From assembly GCA_013297655.1 (NCBI GenBank), contig JAAFHV010000091.1, positions 1 to 32,146 on the forward strand: DNA of 32,146 nucleotides, in the 5' to 3' direction. This DNA is from Myxococcales bacterium (lineage in GTDB: Bacteria; Myxococcota_A; Polyangia; Polyangiales; Polyangiaceae). The translations under genes and the position numbers were made by a program. The notes under the pieces were generated by a model. The model worked only from the letters and a program-made list of their open reading frames with translations. It was not told the DNA's origin and made no database searches. How positions within the stretch are numbered: the stretch's first letter is position 1; every line of letters starts with the position of its first letter. Shown here piece by piece: positions 15,106-22,786 of the stretch.

Positions 15106-16665
15106 TCACGATATTGCTCGCGAATGTCCTGAAGGGTGGGGGCCTTCAGTGCCCTTCATGCCCTTCATGACCTCGTCGCTCTTCCCGAGCTTGACGCGGT
15201 AGTGGTTGCCCTTTTCCGTGTGGCCGCGCGTGCGGTGACGCCCAAGCCTCGCTCCGAAGGTGGTCGAGTTCATGACCTGGTGTCCGTTGTCCCGCGCCCA
15301 AACCTGGTACCTGGCGTAGATGTCGGACGCGCGGGCCCAAGCGGCGATCGGCGTGGAGGCCACGTCCGAGGTCTCGTCTTCCAGGAACTGCAGCACCTGA
15401 TCGGCCGACTGCTTCCATTCGGCGATGCGGGCCTCGGAGGACGGGACCTTGGTGTACGAGTTTCGGGCTTTGGCACGAGCGGCGCCGTCGAGGAACCACG
15501 ACACGAGCGCGCCGCGTTCGGCGTCGAGGATCTGCTTCCCGAGGTCGCGGATCTTCTCGGCCTCCGTAAACTTGCGGTTGAACCCCAGCACCTCGAACCG
15601 GCGCCAAAAACCGTCGGAATGGTCGCGCGTGAGGGGGAGGCCGTTGCACTCGAAAAAGTGCGAGGCGACGAAGCACGTGGTGAAGGCGGGTTGGTTCTTC
15701 TGCTGGACCGTCCAGGGCTCGCCCACCACGATCGTCTTGAACGCCTCGCTCGTCTCCACCTCGGCGGGGGACAGCTCGCCGCACGCGTTCAGCAGCTTTC
15801 CGACCAGCAGCACGGGCTTGAATCGGTCGCCGAAGTCATGGATGGAGAGCGCGCATGTGGAGCCCGGGGGCATGGCGCCGTTGACGATCTCCAGCAGCAC
15901 GCCTTTCCCGTTTCCGCCGGGGCCGGTCGCGACGAGCACCTGCTGGAACTCGGTCCCGAGCCCGAGGATCGCGAGGCCGAAAAACTCTTGAACGAGTGCG
16001 ATCTTCTCGGTGCTGTCCTCGTCGCCGCGGAACACTTCGGCGAGGTACTGCAGGAAGCGTTTCGGCTGGCGCGGCTCGTACGGGAAGGGGTACCCCACAC
16101 GAGCGCGATGCCCGGGGGCGTGGGGGCGTAGGTGGACCGCTCCGCCGTCTACGGTGGCGACACCGTTGGAGAAGGCGACGAGGGCGCGCGGCGCGTCGGC
16201 GAAGAACCCTAGGTGCTCTACCTGCGCTTCGGCGAGCTTGATCGCTCCGCCGACGAGCCGCGACGACACCTTGAGCGGCACTCTTTTCTGGCCGACCGGG
16301 GCACCCTCCATCGACTGCACAATCTGAGAGAGCCGGGATGGTTCTACGCGCAGCCAGAGGCCGACCGGCGCCTCGTACCTCCACCACGCACCCTCGTCGC
16401 AGACCGGGCGCGGACCTTGGGCCGCGAGGAGCGAGAGGAGCCGATCGCCCACCTGGCGCTCGGAGCCGAGCCCGAACGGCGCCAACGGGTAGGCCGGATC
16501 GTGCTCGGGCTCCACCATGAGCGGCGCGTCCCGCGGTGGCTCCGCTTGGATCTCCTCGTCGTGCTCGGCGGCGCCGTCGAACGGTGCGCAGCCGTCATCG
16601 TCGCGGAAGGATCCCCAGGCAAAGTCCGCCGGGGGGGCGTCCCTCACGGGCGGCGGGCCGTTCAC
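15106..16665 (-). CDS. Phage/plasmid-type SF3 helicase (D5/P4 primase family)
   Basis: 519 residues. It starts with GTG at 16665, overlapping the stop of the HTH gene (GTGA), with GAAGGTGG upstream; the longer frame to 16884 covers that gene antiparallel in sense and is rejected. The SF3 helicase core has the P-loop GPGGNGKGV near residue 248, a D5_N-type region before it (FSNGVATVDGG, YPFPYEP, FLQYLAEVFRGDED), and the motif FFECNGLPLTRDHSDGFWRR after it, typical of the P4/D5 group. A full N-terminal primase (AEP) domain is not evident, so it may act as a helicase only, opening DNA to start element replication. A basic C-terminal domain may bind the origin. Confidence 0.93.
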   Translation of the reverse strand: MNGPPPVRDAPPADFAWGSFRDDDGCAPFDGAAEHDEEIQAEPPRDAPLMVEPEHDPAYPLAPFGLGSERQVGDRLLSLLAAQGPRPVCDEGAWWRYEAPVGLWLRVEPSRLSQIVQSMEGAPVGQKRVPLKVSSRLVGGAIKLAEAQVEHLGFFADAPRALVAFSNGVATVDGGAVHLRPHAPGHRARVGYPFPYEPRQPKRFLQYLAEVFRGDEDSTEKIALVQEFFGLAILGLGTEFQQVLVATGPGGNGKGVLLEIVNGAMPPGSTCALSIHDFGDRFKPVLLVGKLLNACGELSPAEVETSEAFKTIVVGEPWTVQQKNQPAFTTCFVASHFFECNGLPLTRDHSDGFWRRFEVLGFNRKFTEAEKIRDLGKQILDAERGALVSWFLDGAARAKARNSYTKVPSSEARIAEWKQSADQVLQFLEDETSDVASTPIAAWARASDIYARYQVWARDNGHQVMNSTTFGARLGRHRTRGHTEKGNHYRVKLGKSDEVMKGMKGTEGPHPSGHSRAIS

Positions 16666-17009
16666 CTGGCCACCTTCGCGCGGTAGCCGGCTTCGACGTC
16701 GTCCGAGGGCGCATCGGGCCGGATGACTCGCACGGGCCGACCCGCGGCCCACACGTCGACGTCGCCGCGTCGGAACCGAACCGGGCGACGTCCGAAGGCC
16801 GCAAGCTCGCCCCGCCGCGCCGCCTCTCTGAGGGCCCGGGGCGACGTCTTTGCGAGTGCCGCGGCCTCGGGAAGGGAAAGCCACTCGGCGGCCGCGTCAG
16901 GCTCGCTAGGCGCGTCGAGCGCGTCCAAAACCGCCATCGCCGCGGCGAGGGCCTTTTTGGCAATGGCGAGCCGTTCGTCCCGCGTGGGCGGGGCGTCAGT
17001 GTGTGTCAT
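16662..17009 (-). CDS. Excisionase-like helix-turn-helix protein
   Basis: 115 residues. The start at 17009 (MTHTDAPPTRDERLAIAKK) follows AAAGG. A helical N-terminus (about 1-42) precedes an MerR/Xis-type helix-turn-helix: WLSLPEAAALAKTSPRALRE, then the wing with FGRRPVRFRRGDVDVWAAGR. This HTH_17 form is typical of excisionases and AlpA-like regulators. Its stop overlaps the helicase start (GTGA), so it leads the replication operon. Likely roles are directing excision with the integrase and regulating the operon. Three GGCACA-type half sites lie directly upstream. Confidence 0.85.
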   Translation of the reverse strand: MTHTDAPPTRDERLAIAKKALAAAMAVLDALDAPSEPDAAAEWLSLPEAAALAKTSPRALREAARRGELAAFGRRPVRFRRGDVDVWAAGRPVRVIRPDAPSDDVEAGYRAKVAR

Positions 17010-17023
17010 GGGACAGCCTTTCC

Positions 17024-17052
17024 GGCACACTCGTGTTGTGCCAGCGTGTGCC
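17024..17052. promoter_or_regulatory. Three-half-site operator upstream of the HTH gene
   Basis: GGCACAC (17024-17030) pairs with GTGTGCC (17046-17052), and a middle TGTGCC (17037-17042) also pairs with the first. The site sits 15 bp before the HTH start. The GTGCC core is the same as in the repeat cluster at 14818-14875, which suggests one protein binds both. Confidence 0.5.
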
Positions 17053-17140
17053 ATGATGACGTAGCACCCCGGTTTGCCACGCGCCACGACCCTTTTTGGC
17101 GGCGCGGTCGATTTCGTGTAGCGGAATCGCAACCGTGGTG

Positions 17141-17404
17141 CTACCGGCCGCCCCCGTCTCGGAGGGCGACGAGGGCGCGCGCCAGCTCGGCCACGGTGGA
17201 CCACTCGCCCGCGTCGGTTGCGATGCGCAGCGCACGTGAAAGCTCCGCCTCCGCAGTGGGCCCATTCGCCCGGCCCACCGACGTAACTTCGTGCACTTGC
17301 GTGTCAGCTTGCGGGGCTTCGGCCGGGCTTGACGTGCACGATTCGTCGGAAAGCGACGTAGTTACGATGACTTGGCTCGGTTCGAGTCCTACAGTCGGAG
17401 CCAT
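17141..17404 (-). pseudogene. Stranded C-terminal tail of the integrase at attR
   Basis: Reading down from the att core, this frame encodes 87 residues: nine from the core (MAPTVGLEP, the same as in the integrase) and 78 more, ending at TAG 17143-17141. The last 35 residues are a helical pair (LSRALRIATDAGEWSTVAEL and on), which looks like genuine protein. It has no start of its own in this role; in the excised circle it joins the integrase in frame, giving a 492-residue protein. The frame is also open upstream to 17557 in host DNA, by chance. Confidence 0.75.
17379..17404. repeat. attR core (26 bp direct repeat)
   Basis: Identical to the 3' part of tRNA-Asn at 9765-9790. It marks the far end of the island; the rest of the tRNA is absent here, as expected. 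Host DNA resumes at 17405, and the next 246 bp before the ABC ATPase gene hold no gene I can support. Confidence 0.95.
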
Positions 17405-17650
17405 GCACGCGGGTCGCGGAAACGCGGCCCTGAACGTCCCAAACGTAACAACCTCGGCCTCGGAGAGCGATCTCCGGGGCCGTCGTGTTTCGCCCGGTCG
17501 AGCACTGGCACGTCGGCGGCGTTCCAGGTCGTGGAGGCCACGCGCTCGCAGACCCACGCGCGCGCGGCGACTCGGCGAAAATCCTCGGGTCTGCGATGGT
17601 GCGGTGCTCTAGGCTCGTGGTCCGTGGAACCGACCGACATCAAGACCAAG

Positions 17651-18433
17651 ATGGGCGACGTGCTCATTCGGTTCGAGGGCGTGCACAAGGCCTTCGGAAC
17701 GAAGCAGGTGTACCGCGGCCTCGACGCCGAGTTTCGCCGCGGCGAGACCACCACCGTCATGGGGCCCTCCGGCACCGGCAAGAGCGTCATGCTCAAGATG
17801 CTGATCGGGCTCCTCACCGTCGACACCGGCAAGATCGTCTTCGATGGCGAAGAGATCACCGAGATGAGCGAGCGGAAGCTCTTCGACGTGCGTCGCCGCG
17901 TGGCCTACCTCTTCCAAGGCGCGGCCCTCTTCGACTCGATGTCCGTCGGGGACAACGTGGCCTACGGGCTCCGCGAGCAGTACTGGGCGACGATGCCCGA
18001 GAAGGACATCTTGGAGCGCGTCGCGTGGTCGCTCGAGGCGGTGGGCCTCCCCGGCATCGAGACGATGCGCCCGTCGGACCTCTCCGGCGGCATGCGAAAA
18101 CGCGTCGGCCTTGCCCGCACCTTGGCGCTCCAGCCCGAGGTCATCCTCTACGACGAGCCTACGACCGGCCTCGATCCCATCAACACGGCGCGGATCAACA
18201 ATTTGATCATGAGCATCAAGCGCCAGCTCAAGCTCACCAGCATCGTCGTGACCCACGACATGGGCACCGCGTTCAGCGTCTCGGACCGCCTCGTGATGCT
18301 GAACAAGGGCAAGGTCGCGCTCTACGGCACCCCGGACGACTTCAAGAACACCCGCGACGCCTTCGTGCGCGACTTCATCGAGGGCAAAGCCCCCGAGGTC
18401 GAGGACGTCGATACGCTGCTCTCCACGTCGTAG
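17651..18433 (+). CDS. ABC transporter ATPase, MlaF/Mce type
   Basis: 260 residues, the ATPase of a phospholipid/sterol transport system of the Mla/Mce kind, working at the inner membrane. Walker A is GPSGTGKS (38-45), the signature is DLSGGMRKRVGLARTLA and Walker B is VILYDEPTTGLDP, with the H-loop in VVTHDM. The LSGGM signature and the stretch VAYLFQGAALFDSMSVGDNV are typical of the MlaF branch. The ATG at 17651 lines up with family N-termini; a GTG at 17624 would add nine residues. Neither has a strong ribosome site. The MlaD-like gene follows after 208 bp. A MlaE permease gene, normally next to it, is not in the window. Confidence 0.93.
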   Translation: MGDVLIRFEGVHKAFGTKQVYRGLDAEFRRGETTTVMGPSGTGKSVMLKMLIGLLTVDTGKIVFDGEEITEMSERKLFDVRRRVAYLFQGAALFDSMSVGDNVAYGLREQYWATMPEKDILERVAWSLEAVGLPGIETMRPSDLSGGMRKRVGLARTLALQPEVILYDEPTTGLDPINTARINNLIMSIKRQLKLTSIVVTHDMGTAFSVSDRLVMLNKGKVALYGTPDDFKNTRDAFVRDFIEGKAPEVEDVDTLLSTS

Positions 18434-18641
18434 CGAGCGCGGTCCCGCGCTCGACGGTGGGGAGGGAAGAACGCGCTATCTCCTCGCGTATATTGGGGAA
18501 ACCTCTCCTCGCCGTCACCGCTCGGCGAGGTGCGAGCGCGCTTGGCCTCCTTCGGGGGTGTCGCATCGGCAAGCCGTTCGTGTGCTCGCTGCGTACGCGA
18601 TTTCACGGTAGAGTGCGCACGGGTCTCTTCGGGAAAGTCCA

Positions 18642-19817
18642 ATGTCCAAGAACATCAAGGTGGGCATCTTCGTCGCGATCGCGCTCATCGTCAGCGGCGC
18701 GTTCGTATTTTTGATCGGTGACAACCGGCGCATGTGGGAGACGAAGGTCATGTACCGCGCCACCTTCGCCGACGTGGCGGGGCTCAAGCCCGGCGCGCCG
18801 ATCCGGATGGCGGGTGTGGAGGTGGGCACCGTCGGCGACGTCGGCCACGCCCAAGACTCGCGCGACACCAAGATCCACGTCACGCTGAACGTGGTCCGCT
18901 CCGAGTCGGCCCGTATTCGCGTCGATCCCGACGTGGGCGAGATCGAAGCGAAGGCCACCGATCGTCCGCGCGGCACCATCGCGCGGGTCGTGAACAAGGG
19001 CCTCCTCGGCGACAAGATGATCGAGCTCACGGTCGGCGATCAGCGCTTCCCCGAGGCCCAAGCCGCGTCCGAGCTCCGCACCGAAGAGCCGATGGACATC
19101 GGTAAGTACATCGCGAAGTTCGAGGCCATCGGCGAGAAGGCCGAGAAGACCCTCGGCAACATCGAGCGCATCACCGGCGCCCTCGCGAACGACAAATTCG
19201 CTCAAGATTTGCAGGGCACCGTCGCTTCGATTCACGACATTTTGGACGCCGTGGCGCACAACAAAGAGGGCGCCGCGCACAAGCTCCTGTTCGATCCGGA
19301 GGAGGCCAAGAAGATCGACGCGCTCCTCTCGAACATGGTCGTCATCAGCCACAACGTGGGCGGCATCACGAACGACGTCCACGGGATGAGCACCCGCGTC
19401 GCGACCGGCCCTGGTCTCGCGCACTCGCTCCTCTACGACGAACAAATGGCGCAGGGCGTGACCGGCTCGCTCGTGGAGCTGAAGAACACCCTCGAAGCCG
19501 TGCGCACGAAGGACGGCATCGCCCACGCCGTGGTCTACGGCGATCCGAACACGCAGAAGGTGCTCCAGAACGCGGGCGCGATGAGCGACGACATGCGCGT
19601 CGTGGTCGCGAACGTGCGCCAGGGCAAGGGCACCATCGGCGGCCTCCTCGTCGATCCGAGCATCTACGAGGACCTCAAGGCGATCGTCGGCAACGTAGAG
19701 CGCAACCAAGTGCTCCGCGCCCTCGTTCGCTACAGCATCAAAGAGGGCGAGCAGCGCCCCCACGTCGAGACGCCGAAGATCACGCCCCCGCCGGTGAAGG
19801 CCGAGGCGCAGAAGTAG
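18642..19817 (+). CDS. MlaD/MCE-domain protein
   Basis: 391 residues. An N-terminal membrane anchor (about residues 5-25, VGIFVAIALIVSGAFVFLIG) is followed by one MCE domain (about 36-130: YRATFADVAGLKPGAPIRMA, then GTVGDV, and GLLGDKMIELTVG near its end). MCE proteins form hexameric rings or tubes that carry lipids across the periplasm. After the domain comes a long helical part (about 150-370), expected to form the periplasmic stalk, and a Pro/Lys-rich end. It is longer than E. coli MlaD (183 residues), as is common for this group. It works with the ATPase encoded upstream. Confidence 0.93.
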   Translation: MSKNIKVGIFVAIALIVSGAFVFLIGDNRRMWETKVMYRATFADVAGLKPGAPIRMAGVEVGTVGDVGHAQDSRDTKIHVTLNVVRSESARIRVDPDVGEIEAKATDRPRGTIARVVNKGLLGDKMIELTVGDQRFPEAQAASELRTEEPMDIGKYIAKFEAIGEKAEKTLGNIERITGALANDKFAQDLQGTVASIHDILDAVAHNKEGAAHKLLFDPEEAKKIDALLSNMVVISHNVGGITNDVHGMSTRVATGPGLAHSLLYDEQMAQGVTGSLVELKNTLEAVRTKDGIAHAVVYGDPNTQKVLQNAGAMSDDMRVVVANVRQGKGTIGGLLVDPSIYEDLKAIVGNVERNQVLRALVRYSIKEGEQRPHVETPKITPPPVKAEAQK

Positions 19818-19836
19818 GGAGAGCGAGAGACGACGG

Positions 19837-19868
19837 GCGCCGCCGAGGGGAAAAAGCCTTGGCGGCGT
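19837..19868 (+). terminator. Hairpin after the mla-type genes
   Basis: Stem GCCGCCGAGG (19839-19848) with CCTTGGCGGC (19857-19866), one G-U pair, extendable by two pairs, around loop GGAAAAAG. It starts 20 bp after the MlaD-like stop. No long T run follows. Confidence 0.6.
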
Positions 19869-20087
19869 CTTGGGCACGAGCGCAACGCCTGCGGGAGAAG
19901 AGCCCGCGGGTGGCTCGTCGCGCACGGGAGATCGGGGTCGCGCGTCGCCGGCCCGGAGGCGTCACGAAGCGTTCAGGTCGCGGCGTATCGGGGTCGCGAC
20001 CTGCACGCCGTAGATGGGCATGAAGCCTCGCGCTCCTCGAGCTCGCCGCACGGCCGCCTACCCGATCTTGCGTGAGCGGCGAGGCGC

Positions 20088-20672
20088 TCAGTCGCGGCCG
20101 GCGTCGGGACGCGAGGCGGTCTGGAGGCAGGTTTGGTAGGCCTGCTCGTCGGCGGTGAGCGTGGTCTGGGTGCGCTCGACGGGCCGGTAGATGGAGCAGG
20201 CGCCCGCTTTGTTCGCCACGATGCACTTGGCGATCGTCGCCACTTGGCCGGTGCACGTGTCCACCCCCGCGAGACCGACGGACGCTCCGCAGTCGGCGAG
20301 GGCCAAGACGGCAGCCTTGCATGGCTCGACGGCAACGTACGCGATCGTGCACGCGTTGAGCTTGATCACGGCCGGATCGCGGAGCAGCGCAGCGTTCGTC
20401 GAGCCTTGGAGCGACGCCGTGAGGACGGCGCAGTAGGCCTCCGGGTTCTCGATCGCGCACACCATCTGCGCTTGGGTGCGCGGCTCTTCGATGCTGGGCT
20501 CGTCGCACGCGGCCGGGTTGGTCGCGACCGGCCTGCCCGCGTTCGTCGTGCAGTCGGAGGTGAGGTCCAAGAAGTCGCGGCAATTGTCGGCCGGCGAGTT
20601 CTCCCCGCTACAGGCGACAACGAGAGCAAGGGTGACCGCGGCGACGGCGAAGCCAGAGAAGAGTTTCCTCAT
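20088..20672 (-). CDS. Cys-rich lipoprotein, unknown function
   Basis: 194 residues. The ATG at 20672 has GAGG just upstream and gives MRKLFSGFAVAAVTLALVVAC, a clear lipoprotein signal with the lipobox VVAC. The mature protein has over ten Cys spread through it (DNC, DCT, AAC, MVC, AYC, NAC, EPC, ADC, DTC, AKC, GAC, TCL), so it is probably a disulfide-rich helical domain in the periplasm or on the outer surface. I do not recognise the family; such lipoproteins are numerous in myxobacteria. The frame is also open up to 20717, but the extra residues are not signal-like. Confidence 0.75.
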   Translation of the reverse strand: MRKLFSGFAVAAVTLALVVACSGENSPADNCRDFLDLTSDCTTNAGRPVATNPAACDEPSIEEPRTQAQMVCAIENPEAYCAVLTASLQGSTNAALLRDPAVIKLNACTIAYVAVEPCKAAVLALADCGASVGLAGVDTCTGQVATIAKCIVANKAGACSIYRPVERTQTTLTADEQAYQTCLQTASRPDAGRD

Positions 20673-20729
20673 GATCCTCGTAAGATACGCGAATCGGCAC
20701 ACGAGCTTCCCGTCCATGGTGCGATCTCG

Positions 20730-21731
20730 TCACCCGCTCCTCGTGTGCCTGGCCTCGCGCTTTACGTCGCGGGTCGACGTGCCGTACCAGCGGCGGAACG
20801 CGCGGGAGAGCGCGGAGGTCTCCGAGAAGCCGAGCAGGAACGCGGTCTCGGTGACCGTGCGCTTCGATTCGAGCAGCTCGAGCGCGGCCTCGCGGCGGAG
20901 CGCGTCGAGGAGCGCGCGGTAGGTGGTGCCCTCGTCTGCCAACGTGCGCCGGAGCGTGCGCTCCGACATGCCTAGCTCACGCGCGAGCGCGGTCGACGAA
21001 GGGGGCCCGGAGGAGAGGCCCGCGACCAACACCGCGCGAACCCGATCGACGCACGTGGCGTGCGCCCGCGCGCTGCGCTCGAGCACGTCCGAGAAGTACT
21101 GGCTGAGGGCGGGGTTCTCCCCCGAGGGCCGCGCGTAGAGGAACGCGAGCTCGAGATCGATCCCGTCGCGCGACGAGCCCCATACGATCGGGACGCCGAA
21201 ATGCGCACGATGGGCGCCCGTGTCGCGCGGCTGTGGATGGCGAAAATGTATCCTGATAACGGGCACTTGCCCCGCGAACCCGGCGCGCATGCCGCCCACG
21301 ATTTCCGCGATGGCGCATTCGTTGGCGGCGCGGTGGCCGAGGGTACGTCTGCCGGCGCGGACCCAGTTCAGCTCCACGTGCGCGCTCGTGACCTTCGCGC
21401 GCCAGAGGCCCGAGTCGCTGATGAGGTGGCCGTAGCGAGCGAGGCGCTCGAACACGACCTCCGCGTTCGCGCTGGTCATCGAGGCGAAGCCGAGGACCGA
21501 GTAGTCTGTGAGGGCGACCGAGCGCGCGACATGAATGGGGAACGCCGGATCGTCGAGCGCTTGCATGCAATGGGCGAAGCACGCGAACGTGGACACGATG
21601 CTCACCCGCGCGTCGGCGACGAGGCGCGCGCGAGGGCCGACGTGCCGTGCGAGCTCGGCCGCGGACACCCCGCGCCGCACGGCCTCGTCGACGATTCGTG
21701 CGACCACGCTGGCCAAGAGGGTGGCGCCCAT
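20730..21731 (-). CDS. AraC-family transcriptional regulator
   Basis: 333 residues. The N-terminal two-thirds (about 15-210) fit the arabinose-binding-like ligand domain of the OruR/ArgR-like AraC group, with LGFASMTSANAEVVFERLAR and GVPIVWGSSRDGIDL. The C-terminal AraC HTH pair spans about 240-328: SSTALARELGMSERTLRRTL and TAFLLGFSETSALSRAFRRW, with the closing YGTSTRDVK. The ligand is unknown. It lies 37 bp after the outer-membrane protein gene on the same strand, so the two may be cotranscribed. Confidence 0.93.
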   Translation of the reverse strand: MGATLLASVVARIVDEAVRRGVSAAELARHVGPRARLVADARVSIVSTFACFAHCMQALDDPAFPIHVARSVALTDYSVLGFASMTSANAEVVFERLARYGHLISDSGLWRAKVTSAHVELNWVRAGRRTLGHRAANECAIAEIVGGMRAGFAGQVPVIRIHFRHPQPRDTGAHRAHFGVPIVWGSSRDGIDLELAFLYARPSGENPALSQYFSDVLERSARAHATCVDRVRAVLVAGLSSGPPSSTALARELGMSERTLRRTLADEGTTYRALLDALRREAALELLESKRTVTETAFLLGFSETSALSRAFRRWYGTSTRDVKREARHTRSG

Positions 21732-21768
21732 CCCCCGAGGAATACCATGCCGCGGGAGGGCGAAACCG

Positions 21769-22494
21769 TCACTGGAACACGTAGCCGACGGACACGTTCA
21801 CGATGAGCGGCGTGTCCGCGATCCCGATGTTCGCGGCTCGGTGTGTCTCGGTCTGGCCGGTCGTCGCGTTGCGGTACGCGATCGCGTCGCCGGAGAGGGT
21901 GGAGCCCACGTTGGGCCAGAGGCGAACGCTCGTCGAGAGATCGAGGCCGCGGAGCGCGTCGGTGCGCGAGGCGAACGGCATGTACGTCCAGTAGGCGCCA
22001 GCGCCGAGGGTGTACGTCGAATAGCGCGCGATCGCGGTGCGCGAGAGGGCATCGGCGGAGGCGTAGGAGGCCTCGAAGCGGTGAATCTTCCCCTCGAACC
22101 GAAGGTCGAAGAACGAGTTTAGCGCCGCTACCCAGTGGGTGACGCCGAGGCCGAACCCGGTCGAATAGGGCAGGTGGAGCGAGACGCCCTGCGCCTTCAT
22201 GTCGCCCACGATCGCGCTGCCTTCGAGATCGAGGCTCCACCCGTGCGAGTACGCGGCCACGAACGGCCCGTAGCGAACGTCGACCTCCACGTTCGCGCCG
22301 CCGAGCGCGATCGGCTGGAGGAGACCCGCGTTGACGGTGACGGAGAGGTCCTTCGGGCGGAAGCGGCCCGCCGCGGGCTCCGCGTTCGTAGCCGTGCTCG
22401 TAGATGCGCTCGTTTCGGCGAACGCCGGGGTCGCGGAGGTGAGCGCGGCGCATGTCGCGAGGGTACAGAAAGCGAAGCGGGGGAGGTGGTTCAT
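21769..22494 (-). CDS. Exported beta-barrel-like outer-membrane protein
   Basis: 241 residues. The N-terminus MNHLPRFAFCTLATCAAL ends in ATPAFA, a signal-peptidase I site (cut after about residue 26), followed by a Ser/Thr/Ala linker. The rest alternates short amphipathic strands (VTVNAGLLQPIALGGANVEV, FGLGVTHWVAAL, YTLGAGAYWTYMPF) and ends in VNVSVGYVFQ, close to the aromatic C-terminal strand of outer-membrane barrels. The length suggests 8-10 strands. The function is unknown. The frame opens further up to 22587; the ATG at 22494 is preferred for its signal peptide, although GGAGG lies only one base before it. Confidence 0.75.
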   Translation of the reverse strand: MNHLPRFAFCTLATCAALTSATPAFAETSASTSTATNAEPAAGRFRPKDLSVTVNAGLLQPIALGGANVEVDVRYGPFVAAYSHGWSLDLEGSAIVGDMKAQGVSLHLPYSTGFGLGVTHWVAALNSFFDLRFEGKIHRFEASYASADALSRTAIARYSTYTLGAGAYWTYMPFASRTDALRGLDLSTSVRLWPNVGSTLSGDAIAYRNATTGQTETHRAANIGIADTPLIVNVSVGYVFQ

Positions 22495-22786
22495 GCCTCC
22501 GACGATAGGCAGCGGCAGCGCCCGGCTCTCGACCGCGGCGGCCTCGAAGTTGACTGGGGCGGCCACGGAGGCGCGAGAGCGAGACAAGGGGATCCCACCA
22601 CTCGCGAGAGAACGACCTCGGCGCTACGAGCTGGCCGTCCATCGCGCCCGCCCCGCCGCGAGGACCCGGCGTTGCGTGCAAAGTGCATGTCATCGCGCTC
22701 GCGCCAATCCGCCATACCTCGGGTCGCGCGCGCGTCTCGTGCGTTCGGGTCGAGCGAGGCGTATGCTCGAGTAACGCAGGAGATTC

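Larger units (their letters stand above)
9765..17404. mobile_element. Integrative element in tRNA-Asn, satellite-like, 7.6 kb
   Basis: The element lies between two perfect 26 bp direct repeats, the first inside the tRNA 3' end. Next to the tRNA is a tyrosine integrase facing it; next to the far repeat is an excisionase-like HTH gene. Between them are an SF3 helicase of the phage/plasmid D5-P4 type, a RusA-like resolvase, a serine recombinase on the opposite strand, a ribbon-helix-helix protein and several small proteins. No capsid, portal, terminase, relaxase or type IV secretion gene is seen. Known elements with this set are phage satellites (P4, PICI) and small integrative plasmids. All genes but the serine recombinase lie on the minus strand, many joined by 4 bp overlaps. 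Confidence 0.9.

Noticed and set aside
17141-17557. 138-residue ORF on the minus strand as an independent gene
   Set aside because: Its first 51 codons lie in host DNA past attR and do not look coding; only the part from the att core down makes sense, as the stranded integrase tail.
18603-19925. 440-residue minus-strand ORF
   Set aside because: Antisense shadow of the MlaD-like gene, with Asp/Val/His-rich translation typical of such shadows.
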